Positions 12,036-25,060 of a DNA stretch of 64,000 nucleotides are shown in pieces; positions within the stretch are counted from its first letter, which is position 1, and every line of letters starts with the position of its first letter. The DNA comes from Tetraselmis striata (Eukaryota > Chlorophyta > Chlorodendrophyceae > Chlorodendrales > Chlorodendraceae): contig VCJN01003403.1 of NCBI GenBank assembly GCA_006384855.1, forward strand, positions 1 through 64,000, given 5' to 3'. Below the pieces are notes generated by a model. The model was not told where the DNA came from, ran no database searches, and worked only from the letters and a program-made list of their open reading frames with translations. The translations under genes and the position numbers were made by a program.

Positions 12036-13117
12036 TGTCATGCGTAACCTCCCCGCAACCGACGTGCTGGTCCATGTCGCACGCCGGGGTTGGGAGGCGG
12101 AAGCCCATAGCCGGGACAGTGCCTGGTTACAGAGAAGTGAGCAGGCCCGGTGCGCCGAACGCCTATATGGCGGGCGCGATGCGGTGCCCGCGGCGCGTGC
12201 GTAGCGCGGTGCTCGTACCACTCAAATATGTGCTTAAGTACTAATACGCATACCCTAGCTACATTGTCTGGTGACTGTACAACAGTGGCAGCAGCACTAT
12301 TGTAAACATCCCCTCCCAATGTCGCAAGGGGATGCGCCAAGCAGGGGTTTCGGCTGCTAACGCTAGTCGCTAGCCTAGAGAGGCAGCCCGCCATGCCCTG
12401 GCCTCGGCATGGATCGGGGAAGATCCTCTAGGGAGTCTGGCGGCGCCGGCTGTCGAGCGGATAAAAGTCGCGGGTGGCCACTTCTCCTTGGCGCTGGTGT
12501 GCCGAGCTTCGCATGCGACTTCATACTAGTCGACGAGCGTTGCCCGAATTTTCCAGTCGGCCGAGACGAGAATCTCTTCGGGCGGGAACTGCGGTACGCG
12601 GCAGTCGCTGGCGTCGTGGTAGCTGGCGAGTGAGCCCGTACATGGCGGTCGCTAGCGTCATGGTAGCCAGCGTCCGGGTGTGCGCTTTAGATGTAGGTGC
12701 GCAAACAACCTGTCGAGTGTCGAGGCCCCTTTCTGGCTGCGGTGGTCTCGGTTTTACGTCCGGGCTTCCCGCCCATACGAACTTCCTGCGAGGTCTAGCG
12801 TCAGACCATTCTCACTAGTGTCCGACATAGGCTGTAGAGGGCCCATAACCTGTCATGCGCAACCTCCCCGCAACCGACGTGCTGGTCCATGTCGCACGCC
12901 GGGGTTGGGCGGCGGAAGCCCATAGCCGGGAGAGTGTCTGGTTACAGAGAAGTGAGCAGGTGCGCCGAACGCCTATCTGGCGGGCGCGATGCGGTGCCCG
13001 CGGCGCGTGCGTAGCGCGGTGCTCGTACCACTCAGATATGTGCTAAATAAGTACTAATACGCATACCCTAGCTATATTGTCTGGTGTACAGCAGTGGCAG
13101 CAGCACTGGTGTCAACA
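12036..13117. mobile_element. TRIM (miniature LTR retrotransposon), complete ends
   Basis: Two direct repeats, 12036-12308 and 12851-13117, begin TGTCATGCG and end AACA, the TG..CA ends of LTRs. They bracket a 542-base centre with no coding capacity. The 5-bp target duplication AAGGT is perfect: 12031-12035 on the left and 13118-13122 on the right. By eye the two repeats differ by about ten substitutions and three small indels, so the insertion is not recent. The size (1082 bp) and the absence of genes fit a TRIM that depends on a full-length element elsewhere. Confidence 0.85.
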
Positions 13118-13122
13118 AAGGT

Positions 13123-13717
13123 GCTGGCGGATTAGGGCAAGGTGCTGCCGCCCCGTGTGTGAGCAGTGGATGGAGGAGGGGTACAAGATTCCTCTCAAGA
13201 TGTCGAAGGCCAAAGGGAAGGTCAAGGCAATTGCAAAGGTCAAGGAGGCTGCGCGCGGGGCCCATCGCGCGAAGCGGGCTAAGGGCGCGTAGGAATCGTA
13301 TAGATAATTAACTGCATGCTATGGTAATACCGGCAAGCATAGCCTATTGCATGTGCATGCATTCTACAAATACCCAGTGCATTGCACCTACTATACTAGG
13401 CTGCACGAGGTAGCCCCTCAGGATTCATGATCGTTCCAAAGGGCGCACGCGCGCGGGGGGGGGGGGGGGGGGGGGGGGGGGGTTCAAATGAATTTGTTTT
13501 GTTTGTATCTTATCTTTGCCGACAACTATCACACACCCTATATAATGCATTGGCATGCCTCACTAGAAGAGAGAATCACAGCCATACCATTATCATAGCA
13601 AATATACATGTCTATGCTGAGATATACGCATGTCACTGCCGAACCAACGAATCCTGGGGGGGGGGGGAGGGGGGTTGTCTCCTAAACCGAGATATTCAAT
13701 TATGATTGCCTTACCTA
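13123..13717. other. no gene recognised; G26 tract
   Basis: Holds a 26-base G run (about 13457-13482) and a shorter run near 13657. A lysine-rich open frame near 13150-13292 starts inside the TRIM repeat and has no recognisable motif. Confidence 0.4.
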
Positions 13718-13725
13718 GTAAATAC

Positions 13726-13980
13726 CAGGGTTGGGCTGCAGTCCACTTTCCAGTACTGCAGGCTGCGGTGCAGTACTGCATGCTGCAGGCACGCTGTAGT
13801 AGCACTGAAACTATTGATTATAGGGAAGGGCGGGATAGTGAAGGGCGTATATTTGGGGAAATTTGGGTAACTGCACAGCAACCCCTTTTCGGGAAGTACT
13901 GCAGGCTGCAGCGCAGTAGCTTAACCGCAGGCTGCAGTTTCTGCAGTCTGCAGTGCAGTAGATACTGCAGTCCAACCCTT
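13726..13980. mobile_element. hAT-type MITE, 255 bp
   Basis: The terminal inverted repeats are CAGGGTTGGGCTGCAGT at the left and, read on the other strand from the right, AAGGGTTGGACTGCAGT. A perfect 8-bp duplication GTAAATAC flanks it (13718-13725 and 13981-13988). Eight-base target duplications and CAGGG-type ends are hallmarks of the hAT superfamily. The interior is packed with CTGCAG modules in both orientations, giving a strong foldback, and has no coding capacity. Confidence 0.88.
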
Positions 13981-13988
13981 GTAAATAC

Positions 13989-16049
13989 ATGTAGTATAAG
14001 CACCATGAGTAGTCTAATCCTGGTAGCGTGTGCTCGCCCCGTTGCGAGCGGCGGTGGAGCTGTACGCGTGCGGGTGTATACCAGACTCGCGCGTACAGTT
14101 TCATCTCACCCCCGCGCGTGCAATATATAGCATACCGCGGCCATACCGGCCATACGCATACCGCGGCCGCGCGCTTGCGCGCGCGTTCTGCTAAAATATA
14201 CTGTGTCGCAGCTCTTGCAGTACATGTATTGGTACCGCCGTTAGTCCGCGCGACGATCTGCATGGAATGACTACCAATTAATCCAGCGAAGCGTCGATTG
14301 TTCGGCGGTGAGCTTTATTGCCTTACGGGTACCCGTATAGTGCAGCGGATTGGGCCTATAGCCCTACAGGTGCATGACTAAAGCGCTTATCTACTGGAAT
14401 GTACTACTAAGTACTATACTCCACCCATCCGCCCACCCGCCCGCCCACGGTCCTTAATTACACAGCCGTCCGATTACGATCTCACGGTTGGGAGGCTATG
14501 AGTACTGGTACTCGCTACTCGCTGCTGGTAATGGAAAAAAACTCTGGTACTTCAGAGCGCTGGCAATGCGAACGCTCGCTGCTGGCTGGTACTTCAAAGC
14601 GTTGGCAATGCAATTCATGGAACTGTAGGCCAGTGATATTGAACTCGTTCTTTTAAGATTTTCTGAAAAATCGACGCATCGCTGATTCAACTGTCAAGTT
14701 ACTTCATATATTTAACCAGACCGTCTTTCTATCGTTGCCTCAAGGTATCGCCTTGAACACCCCCCATTTTGGGCGCGACACCGCTTATTAGGCTTTTAGG
14801 GGCCCATTTTGGCCCATTTGGGTCGCAACATAGGTGTCGAGGTGGCTGTCCGACCTGGCGCGGTTTTCACCTCTTGGTCAGTCAGGTGGATGGGTTGAAT
14901 TGGTGGGCTGAATTTAAAGCTCCGGTATATGCGATTATGAAAGTATTGATGAAAGTGCTGCCTGACGCTCTTGCGCGACTCGATGGTCCCCACCCGAGCC
15001 CACTCCCGTCGCCGCGGCCGTCTATAGTGAGCTAGGTAGGTGCGCGAATGGTAACACAATCAACATAGTGAAGACCCAAATGGTCCAAACTTAGCCCATT
15101 TATTGAGCCTCTGACCGCCCGTGCTTCTGGCCGGACGGGCTAATGACAGTTTGGCGGCCGTGCGGTAGTCAGCGGCCGGATGCGCCGCCGACATTCTTCC
15201 TTCCTTGACATGGATCTTTCCTTGACCGCAGACACCAACCTCAACTGGTCCACGTACCCCACCAAACTCAACGCGCCACATAGTGTCCTAAGACTAGAGG
15301 AAGCTTGTGAGATGCCGCAACGAGCTCGAAGGCGGCGGTGGGGTGGCCCACATGGGCGCCGAGTCGCTCAGCGTTAATTTTGCGGCGTGAGTGGTTTCCG
15401 AAAGTGACCCATCGGCGGGCCGAAAGTCTGAACCGGGAACCACCGCGCACACCTCAACCACCCCCCCAGCACCCCCGAGGTTCCGGTTATCTTGTCCTGG
15501 CACCGGGCTAAACGTTGGGGGTCTCCCGGGAGAGCAAAGCTTTGGTAAAGGGGCAATCGTTTATGGTCTGTATGATTAGAAACGGGTGTATGAGTACTTA
15601 GATTTAGTAATTGGTGTCATGTACGACTACCTATTTGGGCGGTACCGTACCTACAAAGTAACGAAGGGCTTGGTTAGGAATACCAACCGCTATACCGTGC
15701 ACGAACAAGGATTATCCGGTACCTTTCGCCGCCATATGGATCCGTCTAATAGGACGAGGAGCCTCTGCACTGTTGTGGGCAAGGGCGACGAGTAGTGAGC
15801 CCACTACCGCGTGCGGGTCGGCGAGTTGATCAGTTTTTGGGTTATTGTTTTTTCGCCCCCGGGACATGACATGCACCACTGAAACCCTTACAGCGTCTCT
15901 ACGACGGCCGTTTAGGCAGCGATCTAGATACGTAAAGCCCTGGCTAGTTGACGCTCCGTTATAGTCATCAAGCAAATTGCCGAAGCATTCTGCATTGGTC
16001 GGTCATAGTCGCTACAAGAAATTAGAGCACCAGTCGCTAGCATAAATTA
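13989..16049. other. gene-free stretch with repeat debris
   Basis: No coherent gene. Bases 15787-15830 resemble 19003-19050, and 15909-15996 is the second copy of the 2168-2258 repeat. A lead-in to the SINE copy follows. Confidence 0.45.
15909..15996 (+). repeat. dispersed repeat (copy 2 of 2168-2258)
   Basis: Matches 2168-2258 from GTTTAGGCAGCGATC to the GAAGCATT near the end; the terminal hairpin has lost some pairs. Confidence 0.6.
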
Positions 16050-16245
16050 TGCCCCGTTGTCTATCCGCTCGGTAGAGCGATGGTCTCCTACTCAAGAGGT
16101 ACCCAAGTCGATTCCCGGCTCTGTCATTTCATGGCAGTATCGACCGGGCATGTCCCGGGTCTACCTAGTTGATGCATTAGCTCTCTGGGGTTCGAATAAG
16201 GCTACGGTTTATAAATGCGAGACCTTAGACCTCAGTTGGCGTAAG
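16050..16245 (+). mobile_element. tRNA-headed SINE, copy A
   Basis: The head looks like a tRNA: CCGCTCGGTAGAGCG is an A-box/D-arm, GGTCTCC...AGAGG an anticodon-arm-like block, and GTCGATTCCCGGC a B-box/T-arm. The body shared with copies at 19075, 24965 and 59878 follows (CGGGTCTACC...GTTGATGCATTAG...GGGGTTCGAAT). Pol III boxes with a conserved body and several dispersed copies fit a SINE. There is no A-rich tail that I can see. Confidence 0.65.
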
Positions 16246-19074
16246 ATGTATATGCATGAATGTATCCTTCCCCATCCACTACCAGCCACGGGCCGCAGCC
16301 ATTTGCCTCGAGGTGAGCCCGAGGTGGCCCTCTCCGAGGCCCGTGTAAGAGCTTCTCTTGCAGCGTGAGACCCAAGGATTGGATAAAACTGGGTATTTGT
16401 GGGTAGTTTGTTGCCGCATCCGGCCCACTAGACGCGGTCGCGGCCGACGTCCGATGTGGGCAATATCCCGACTCGGCCGTGGCGCCCACCTGACACCCGC
16501 TACCACGTCATCTATACATCAACTACTGCCCCCGAAGCCTGCATACGGGTAGCTTGGGCTGATATAAGTGTACCCGACGCGAGCTCGGAAGATAACCGTT
16601 GCTACCGAGGTCGGACCTCCCAGCGCGCCGGGTGTCGGTTTTGCAATGTGTTATTTTGGTTTGACTCGACGATGCGCGGATCAGTGGGCCGCCATGCATC
16701 CCGCACCAGAGCGGCAGCTAAAGGGCAACCTCCACGGGGACCCATGACCCACGCCCTTGAACGGATTAAACGCATTTAAGCAACGGGGTGGGCTGTGCTT
16801 GTCGGTATGGTCGCGAGCAGGGGGCGGTCGGCGTGGTTCGAATTCGGGTGAGGCCGTGCGGAGCCTCCCCGAGATCCGCGCCTACAGGTGTGAGAGGGGG
16901 GGGGGTGTACGACTCGGACGGGGGCAGCCTACTCACAAAGGATGTTCGAAACAGAGTAGTGTTTTCTTCCTTGGCGCCTACATGTGTGACCCGCCCGGTA
17001 CGGGGTGTTACAATACTCGGTTCAGCCTTGCACGGTGACGGCAGTAATAAATCCAACCGTGCACATGGCCGAGGAAGCCGCCCTCGGGCGGTGTCTTCGG
17101 CCAAGAGCGTGGGCAGGTGGCTGCCGTGCGATCCGGCATTGGCGTGCTGCACAGGATCAATAACGAGAATACGGTCATCGGTGCGCGCGCGGGAGGGTGG
17201 GGTTCCCCGCCTTCACCTCCAAGCCCCGAGGGACACCCGGGAACACCTACCGGTGGCAACAACGGAAGGTGGGGCTGCTGATCAACAACGCGGCGGCCGA
17301 GCGGCCTAGCCGCTTGGCCCTCGCCGGTGGACCGCACCGATGGGGCGAGTTGCATGCAACATCCGGGGGAGAATACAAGGCGGGAACATGCGCATATACG
17401 GCGTATCGGCGGTCACGTGATAACATGTCTGCGGCCGGACCAGGGCGCACCGGCTGGCACCCATGTACGCGTGTAAACGTCCGGATGACTCGCGTGCATT
17501 GTACCGTACCACTGATGCAACATTACATATACTGCAACATAGCCACGTGGCCTACATAGGCCCCGCCATACGCGCTTTGAAAAGCGGATCCTTTGCAGGT
17601 TGGTAAGGGGCGGGCCCTTCTTTGATGCTGGGTAAAGACAGCTTCTCAAGCAAGACGAAAATTTGATTCAGCTGTAACAAGTTTCGGTTTTGAAATTTCG
17701 GTTCATGGTTAGGCGATCTAGATTAACAAGATCGGAGTAGCCGGCATGGGAAATCGAGGGGCGCCATCCTTATGGCCTTAGCCCGGTAGGTCAAGTGCGA
17801 GGTAACATGTAGATCTCCACGGATTCCTTGGAGCTAGGGTTTTGTAAATCATAAAACTATTTGAGTGATAGAGGTGTCTCAACTCGGGGAGTTGGCCGTG
17901 AGCATGGCTGCACGAGCATCAACATGATCGGTGAACCGCCGTAGTCAAGATGGGCCGGCCAGGTGGCCATGGGTACGCTCGACGTTCTCCCCATGTAGAT
18001 GGTTTAGTAGTAATAACTGAGAAATTGGATGAAATAGAGTCATTTGTGAGGGTTCGCGTACATTTAAGATGCTGGTTTCGGACAGAGAATTATGTACTCC
18101 TCGTCTCATGTATTCGCTATCTATGCCGTCATCAGTTTGGGCATCATGCCCACCTGACGGTATATCCCGGGTTGGCCAAGGAGTCTGGCGAGACCCGTCC
18201 ATGCGACGGTGGATGCGTGGTGACTCTGAATGCTTTCCATTGCAGATCATGCTCGAGATTCTGTAGGCCGGGTGCGATTTCCGGCCGGGTCCTCCGCCAT
18301 GACTATCGAGAGCAGACCGAACAATTGTTAGTGTTGGAAGGCGAAATACTCGGAGTCGGAGACATGGGCAAGACGAGGTCCAATGAGCACGGCATGGTAC
18401 GACGGGTGTGTCGCACGAAGGAAGTTGGGGAAGTACATGCTTACTTGTTGTAGGTGGACTAGCTAGAAGTGTTCAATTCGGGCGTAGGTCGGTGCCTTGC
18501 CTACGGATTTGCTGAGAGACATGGAGTCGGACTGCGGGGGAGGTGGGTGCGGCAGGGGCACGCTGGCCATACCGCTATCGGGTTTGACGTCGATGGCCAC
18601 GGTGGCGCCTTGTACTTTAGCCACCGCAATCTGCTGCGCGCAATCGCGCCGGATTGCGGCCGGTTGGTCCCGGTGATGGGCACCCAACTCGGAGCGAAGC
18701 GCGAAGACGTGCTCGAAGACTGCTGCATCGTGAGTGAGGCGTTTAGATTATGCGTGGGCCTGCGCAGTCTGCCAGGGTGATGGGGAGTGGCTAGCCGCCG
18801 TCGCCCTGATCCGCCATGGTGCGGGAACGGACGGACGCTCGCATGGGCGCAGTGCCGACGAGAGGGCGGCTCGGTGACGACCATAGGGAGCGCGCAAGTT
18901 GAATGCAACGCTATGCTGTTTGGAGGGCGCAAAACCTTTAATAAGAGGTGCCCCTATGTTATATAGGGTGCACGATGAGTGACCGAGCTCATCAGCAAGA
19001 GCGACGATAAGTGAGCCGACTGCGTACGGGTCAGCGAGTTAGTGAAAGTGAAGCACGAGCGCGTACCGTGCATG
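16246..19074. other. no gene recognised
   Basis: Several open frames of 100-170 codons (16788-17309, 17950-18453, 18469-18780, all +) overlap others and carry no motif I can name. They may be decayed transposon genes. Part of 18990-19074 matches sequence before SINE copy A. Confidence 0.4.
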
Positions 19075-19275
19075 CCTCGTTATCTGTCCGCTATGTAGAG
19101 CGCGGTAGTCTCCTACTCAAAAGGTCCCCAGATCGATTCACGCCTCTGTCATTTCATGGCCATATCGAACGGGCCGGTTTAACGGGTTTACCTGCTCGTT
19201 GATGATGCATCAACCCTTTGGGGTTCGAATGAGACCAAGGTCTAAGACCTACAACCGCAGTTGGCGCACGCACGA
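19075..19275 (+). mobile_element. tRNA-headed SINE, copy B
   Basis: Same head and body as copy A: CCGCTATGTAGAGCG, GTCTCCTACTCAAAAGG, GATCGATTCACGCC, then GGGTTTACC...TTGATGATGCATCA...GGGGTTCGAATGA. A related head-only fragment (GTCCGCTCGGTTGATGAGCG...) lies near 19418-19500. Confidence 0.65.
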
Positions 19276-19846
19276 GGTGAAGTGCCGGGGCGTTTTTTGC
19301 CGTTGACCCGGGGCGAACTTAACGCTTATTATACGCTTAGTGCCGTTGTGCCGTAAAGCTACCGTATTTATGTGTTTCGGGCGCACTGTACACGCGTGTG
19401 TGTCCTAGTGTACGGGTACATCCCTTGTCCGCTCGGTTGATGAGCGGTAGTCGTCTCGTACCCGTACGCGAGGTCCCGGTATTGATTCCTGGTGTCACAG
19501 CGTACAACGTTTCAGCGTACGCATGCGCGCGTACGGGGACTTGCTTACTTGGCATACCGGCGAATACTCGTCGCCTGTCATACGGGTATCAATTTTAGTA
19601 CTTGCAGTACTGCGTTGTATGTGTATGCCTGATGTCCAAGCAAGCAGTCACCCATGGCGCAACGACCAACTGTCTGTCGCTCAGCTCTCACACCTAGAAC
19701 CACCGACAGACCTAGGGCCCGTACCAACGGCTAACTGCCGCCAACCACGGCGCCCGTGCAGACCAATAGCGCGTGGGAAGGCCTAGGGGCTTAGTCGGCT
19801 CGCGCGCCCGCGGGATGCTTTAGCATCCTGTCGGCGCGCTGCCCGC

Positions 19847-20564
19847 CCACTCTTTGGCTTTCCAAACGTCTCATCCCACCCATCTTGTAACCACGCTACT
19901 ACACCACAAACACCTCGACTCTGTGCATATCATCACACCTGCACGTGCCTCGTCTATTGCTGTCCTTCAAGGGCAGTACAACCTGCTGTCGAGCTGCGAG
20001 TGATATCGCGCAGCAAGCAACGGTGGTGAGTCGCGGTTACGCCTGTGTTGTTTGCGTCGTGACGCCCGTCTTGCTTTTACCTCCTGTGAACCCGTCGTAC
20101 CGACTGCCTGGACTTGTCGACCGACCGACCGACCGATTAGCGTACCGAACGTGCCTGATCAGCACTGGCTTGCTTGTTGCCATATGCGAGCAGTCGGTAC
20201 TGCGCGTCGTCGTCGAGTCATGTCGTGATACCGTACGCATACGCATATGCGCGCGTGCGGGCACTCGTAGTCCATTCGCGAGAGGCATGTCGAGCGGCAC
20301 AAGGTGAGGAGTGCTTGACGTATTTCGCGTCGATCGACCACACACACATACACCTCTGTCACGCCGAGTAACCAAGCAACTCGCACGCGTGCGTAGTGCC
20401 GGCCAATAGGGCCGATGGCACTGTGAGACGTACTTCTACTGGAGTCATAGGAACCGAGGCCAAGAGTCAGCAAGTCTTAGACAGAGACTTAGAGGCCAGG
20501 TCACGTACATCGGACCACATGCCTAAGAGTCTGTTAGGCGATCGTTTGGAAAGCCAAAGAGTGG
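19847..20564. repeat. 718-bp segment bounded by 22-bp perfect inverted repeats
   Basis: CCACTCTTTGGCTTTCCAAA(CG) at 19847-19868 is the exact reverse complement of 20543-20564. The ends resemble CACTN-type transposon termini, but no matching target duplication is seen, so it may be a non-autonomous element with eroded flanks or an unrelated foldback. A small hairpin (GGATGC/GCATCC) sits just left at about 19813-19828. No gene inside. Confidence 0.6.
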
Positions 20565-20633
20565 CTGTTCCTAAGTGGTCTTAGTCCTGAACGCCCACAT
20601 CCCAATACCCCCACTTAGACGCTGACCTCGAGG

Positions 20634-23600
20634 TTGTTCAGGGGACGCCCTCACCTCCTGCAGTCAGCCACGTCTTCACAAGTGGAGGGAGCAAGTCATC
20701 ACAGTGCAACGTTCATCGGCGCCGATTTTCTGCGCTATTGTTGGCAAGGCACTGTGCAAGGCGCGCGTAGGAGGCATCGCCTACACCTACAACGTGTGCA
20801 ACGAGCTGAGAGGAGCCGCGTGTGGTGGTTACCTCAGCCTGGAGCGCGTTCGTCGGCAACCGCTTCATCAACCTGTTCAGTTCAGACTTCTGCGCGCCAA
20901 TTGGGGGGGAGCGGTCACTCAGCAAGGCGCATGTCAGAGGCAGAGAGCCCGCGCCAACTCAGACGACGCTTCACGAGGAGTACCGGAGCACCTGTGGCAG
21001 CACCCTTATCGGAGCCGGAGCGCGTCTTGCGTCAAGCGCTCCGTGACGCCATGGCGCAGCGCGGTGGAGACCCCAGCGCCTTAGGATCTGGAACACCATC
21101 AAGACGACGACCACCTGGAAGTCAGCACTACACGCCCAATCAGATCATGGGTGACCTGAGTGCAGCGGAGGAGCGCATCTACGAGGAGCGAGAAGACGCG
21201 CGGACAATCGCCGGTGGTCTACGCAAGGAGACAACACCACGCCATGAGCGCTTCGACGGCGCTACCTCAATATGGACGGAGTGGTTCAGTTCATTCAACG
21301 CCAATGTGTTGGTGCCACACGCGCTTACCAAGGCGCCACCAAGATCAGCCCCGAGGGCTGACGGAGCTGGTTCATCGGAGGGCGAGAGAACCGGACCGGA
21401 GTGGGTGTTCAGCCCAGCAGACTCCCTTCAGCTTCTTCAAGAGTATGTCGAGATCAACGCCGTCACCAGGCCCATCATCGATCAATGGCAGGAGGACACT
21501 CTACGCTATCAACAACGAACTCTCCGCTTCGACCCTGCATCCGGACGTATTAGAGTGCCCTCGCGCGAGGATGCGGACGCCTTTCACGAGTTCCGCTATC
21601 GACGCTACGTGGAGCTCTTTGAGACCAAGTTCAATGAGGCGCCGAAGATGCGCACTAGGTACGACGCCTACACCCGTGAGGGCTTCCGCGAGACCCCTGC
21701 CAGCTTGGCGATGACTCTTCGCGAGCTCAAGGCGCATCTACCAGACCTCACGTAAGACAAGGTCAACCAGAAAGCGTTCGACGTCATGACCTCTGTGTGG
21801 CGCTCTATTCCGGCGCTCAAGCAGTCCCTCGACGTTGGCTTCCACCAGCTCAAGGACATCGCTGTTTTACGTCAGTCTCATGAGGACCGCTTGGACGAGC
21901 TAGCTGCGGAGGTGGAGCGCTATGAGAACATCGTGAGGAAGGATGAGATTAGAATGGCGGAGGCCTTGACGGCTGCCCAACACTTCGCGGAACTGACTGG
22001 AGCATCGGCGCCGGCAGCTGGTGGAGGACGGCAGCACGGCACCAGCACTCAAGAACCGGTCATCACATGGACCATGGTCAACGGGCGTCGTGTGCGAGCG
22101 CAGCTTGTCGTCGTGAAGGACACCCACCAGATCCGCCCGTTGTGCGAGGCATGCACAAATGCGCGTGGACGTGACATCTTTCACGGAGCCAACTACCGAG
22201 AGTGTGCCAACAAGTTCGGCTCAACCATGTATGTCAACGACGCCGCTGGTGGCCGTGGCGGCCGTGGAGGCGGCCGAGGCGCAGGCCGAGGTGGCCGTGG
22301 TGGTCATGGCGGTGGACGCGGCGATGGAGGCGCACCCGGAGGCGGACGAGGACCGTGCTGGAACGCTGGGTGCGACGGCGCTCACAACTTTACTGAGTGC
22401 GACAAGCCAATCACTGACCCTACGCTCATCGCACGACTGAAGCGCAACCAGCGGGAGCGAGAGCGTCGCCTTGCCTATGGACAGCAACGCGGATGGACTA
22501 TGGACGTGGAGACCGGACTGTCCAAGTTCGAGATGGACTTGGCGAGGAAAGCCGGACACATGCTCACTCGGCAACACGACGCCCATGCTGACGGAGCAGC
22601 GACATCATCAACAATGGCAGACCTGGAGGCCATGTTCTCTCGCATCCTCGAGAAGTCTCAAGCTGCCCATGGTGCTACGGGTGCCATGCGCTTGGCCGTG
22701 GAGGTGCCGGACCCCTTTGTGGATTGCGTTGACACCGACGATCAAGGCACTTTGCTACATGGAGCGTCGTGTGTGGAGCTGCCCGTGCGTGAGCTGCGTG
22801 AAGTCTTCTTTGGAGCTCCAGGTCGTGCGCAACCTGTGGGGGCTGACTGGACGCCGGAGTCGACTGTGCCAAGACCGCGTGGACGCCCGGCAGTGCTGCC
22901 TCCAGGATCGGCGCGGAACCCTGAACTTCGCATGCGCCAACCCGGATGGGACGCTCAACGCGAGCAACTCACCAAGCAGCGGCCCCAAGGCTTTGAGCCG
23001 GCAGTCGAGCAGGAGGCTCCTGCGTCCGACGAGGGCCGCCGTGCAGGAGGAGCGATCACCTCGGACATGTTGGACATCCGCAATTAGCAGCTCCTGCGCA
23101 CAGCGCTACAACACGCAAAGTTCCCTGGTCTACCCGTTGCTGTGGTATCGGACATGACACCCGAGCATGCTGCAAGGTGGTTGGAGGCACGCGACACTGC
23201 ACTGCGTGGAGGACTTGAAACTCGTGACCACATGGCCGTAGCATGGGAGACGGTGCTTCAGCAAGCCGTCCGACGCTTCGAGGCGACAGCGCGGCTCACC
23301 TGGGTTGACTACACGCACCTCGACTTGACGCGCGTCTTTGCCGCAGCCGTGCAGAGCGTCTCTGGTCTGTCTCTCCCACGCGTCAGTGTCCCGCCACTGT
23401 CCTCGCCATCAGCGGAGCCCCAAGCCAACATTCATCCAGTGGACGTGGTGCAACATGGCGTCAAGCCTCTGGAGTCTCGGCGCCAGCTGTCAGCGACATC
23501 TTCGGAACTTCAGCAACTGCGAGAGGCGCATACCCTGACTACCCGGAGTATGACCGCCACAGTGCTTTCTACGTGGACTGCAAGTTGACAGTCATCGTCA

Positions 23601-25060
23601 TTGGCGGCGTGCGCATCCAGATGGCCTTGTTAGACACAGGCTGCGACTACAGCGGTGTGCGCCGGCGCGTGGTGGATTGCATGAAGCCGGGCGAGGCGGA
23701 CGCCACGCTGCAGTCCATGTCCATGCAAGGCATTGGCGGCAAGATGGAGATGCAGCGCCTTGTGGGGCGCATCTCCTACGTGATCAACCCGGACACTGAT
23801 TGGGAGCGCAAGTTTGAGTGGCCATCTTTCGCCATTCTTGAAGGCGATCATCTTCCAGATGTCATCTTGTGCACATCCGTCATGGCACACCTTGGGATGG
23901 TCATCGATGTGGGGGGGCATACTGCCTCATACCGCCCAGATCCCCACGATCTCAGCCGCCACGTCGATGTGCCGCTGAAGCATCACAACATGCCCAAGGT
24001 CCAAGTCCCGCGCAGGCTGCCGCACGCAACGCTGGCCGTGTTGGCATCGGACGGCCCATCTCCCGGACTGCCGTCGGGAGTTGGGGGGGGGGAGGAGCCC
24101 GATGCCGCAGCCAACCTGACCTCTTCATTCTCCTTCAACAGCCGGATCGAGCTGCAACCGGACAACGTGGGCACCGACGCTGCAGTGCAGCCGGAGCAGC
24201 AGAACGACGACGCTGAGCTACCGGAGCTTGTAGCCGACTCAGATGACGAGGAGGACTTTGTGCCCTGTTGGGTAGAGGAAGTGCCCGACCATGTTGCCAA
24301 CGTCATTGTGTCATGCTTCACCCTGCGCGCCAGTCCCATGGACGCCGACTCTGATAGCGATGAGGAGCTGCCGGGCCTGGTGGAGGACTCCAGCGATGAT
24401 GACGATGTCTACGAGGAACTGCCGGACCTGATGGAGGACTCCAGCGATGATGACGATGTCTATGTGGAGCTCACCATCATGACACAGACGGAGCCGGATG
24501 TCGAAACATCGCTTGATAGCGAACCACTGACCGCGGGCGCGTGTTAAGCCCTGCGCGCGGAGGGCCTCAACGCCGACAATCTGCAGGAGCCGGACTGCCC
24601 ATCAGACGATGAAGAGCTGGAGGATGGCACTGCAATGCCATTGAGCGAACATGAGGACGAGATACCAGACTGGAGGGAGCTCCGGAGGCAGCGTCAAGCT
24701 GCCGGACGGCTGCACTTGAGCGGCCACACACTGGAGCGTTTGGCGCTCGTGCGCGCCGTGCCGCATTCGGCGCCGGAGCTGACCTACATCATCGACCTCG
24801 ACCGGACCGGAGGCAAGGAGGGACGCGCCAAGCAAGGGCTCTTCTTGTTCGCTGGCATGCTGTCGGTGTTGTTCACCAACCTCGTCGACGGGTACCACTA
24901 TGAGCTGATACAGATCGTGGATCGTATGCTCCGGAGCGTGGCGCCGATAGTTTACCTTCACCACCCCATTTCTCTTTTTCCTGCGACACTGGCCAATGTA
25001 TTTTCGGCAATATCGTCCAGGCGTGTCCTGCCTGGGTTTACCCCGTTGATGCATTAATAG
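20634..25060 (+). mobile_element. Gag-protease fossil of an LTR-type retroelement
   Basis: A capsid-like region (about 20930-21750) with many charged helices comes first. A nucleocapsid-like region follows (about 21790-23090), with an RGG/glycine-rich stretch and a knuckle-like cluster CWNAGCDGAHNFTEC. An aspartic protease comes next (about 23573-24000; LLDTGCDYSG carries the D-T-G triad), then an acidic repeat tail to about 24540. Reverse transcriptase and integrase are not seen. The element appears truncated on the right near a SINE copy and is broken in a few places. The family is probably Ty3/gypsy, by gene order only. Confidence 0.7.

Noticed and set aside
12036-13117. Local segmental duplication in place of a TRIM
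   Set aside because: TG..CA ends and a perfect AAGGT duplication exactly at the outer borders favour retrotransposition.
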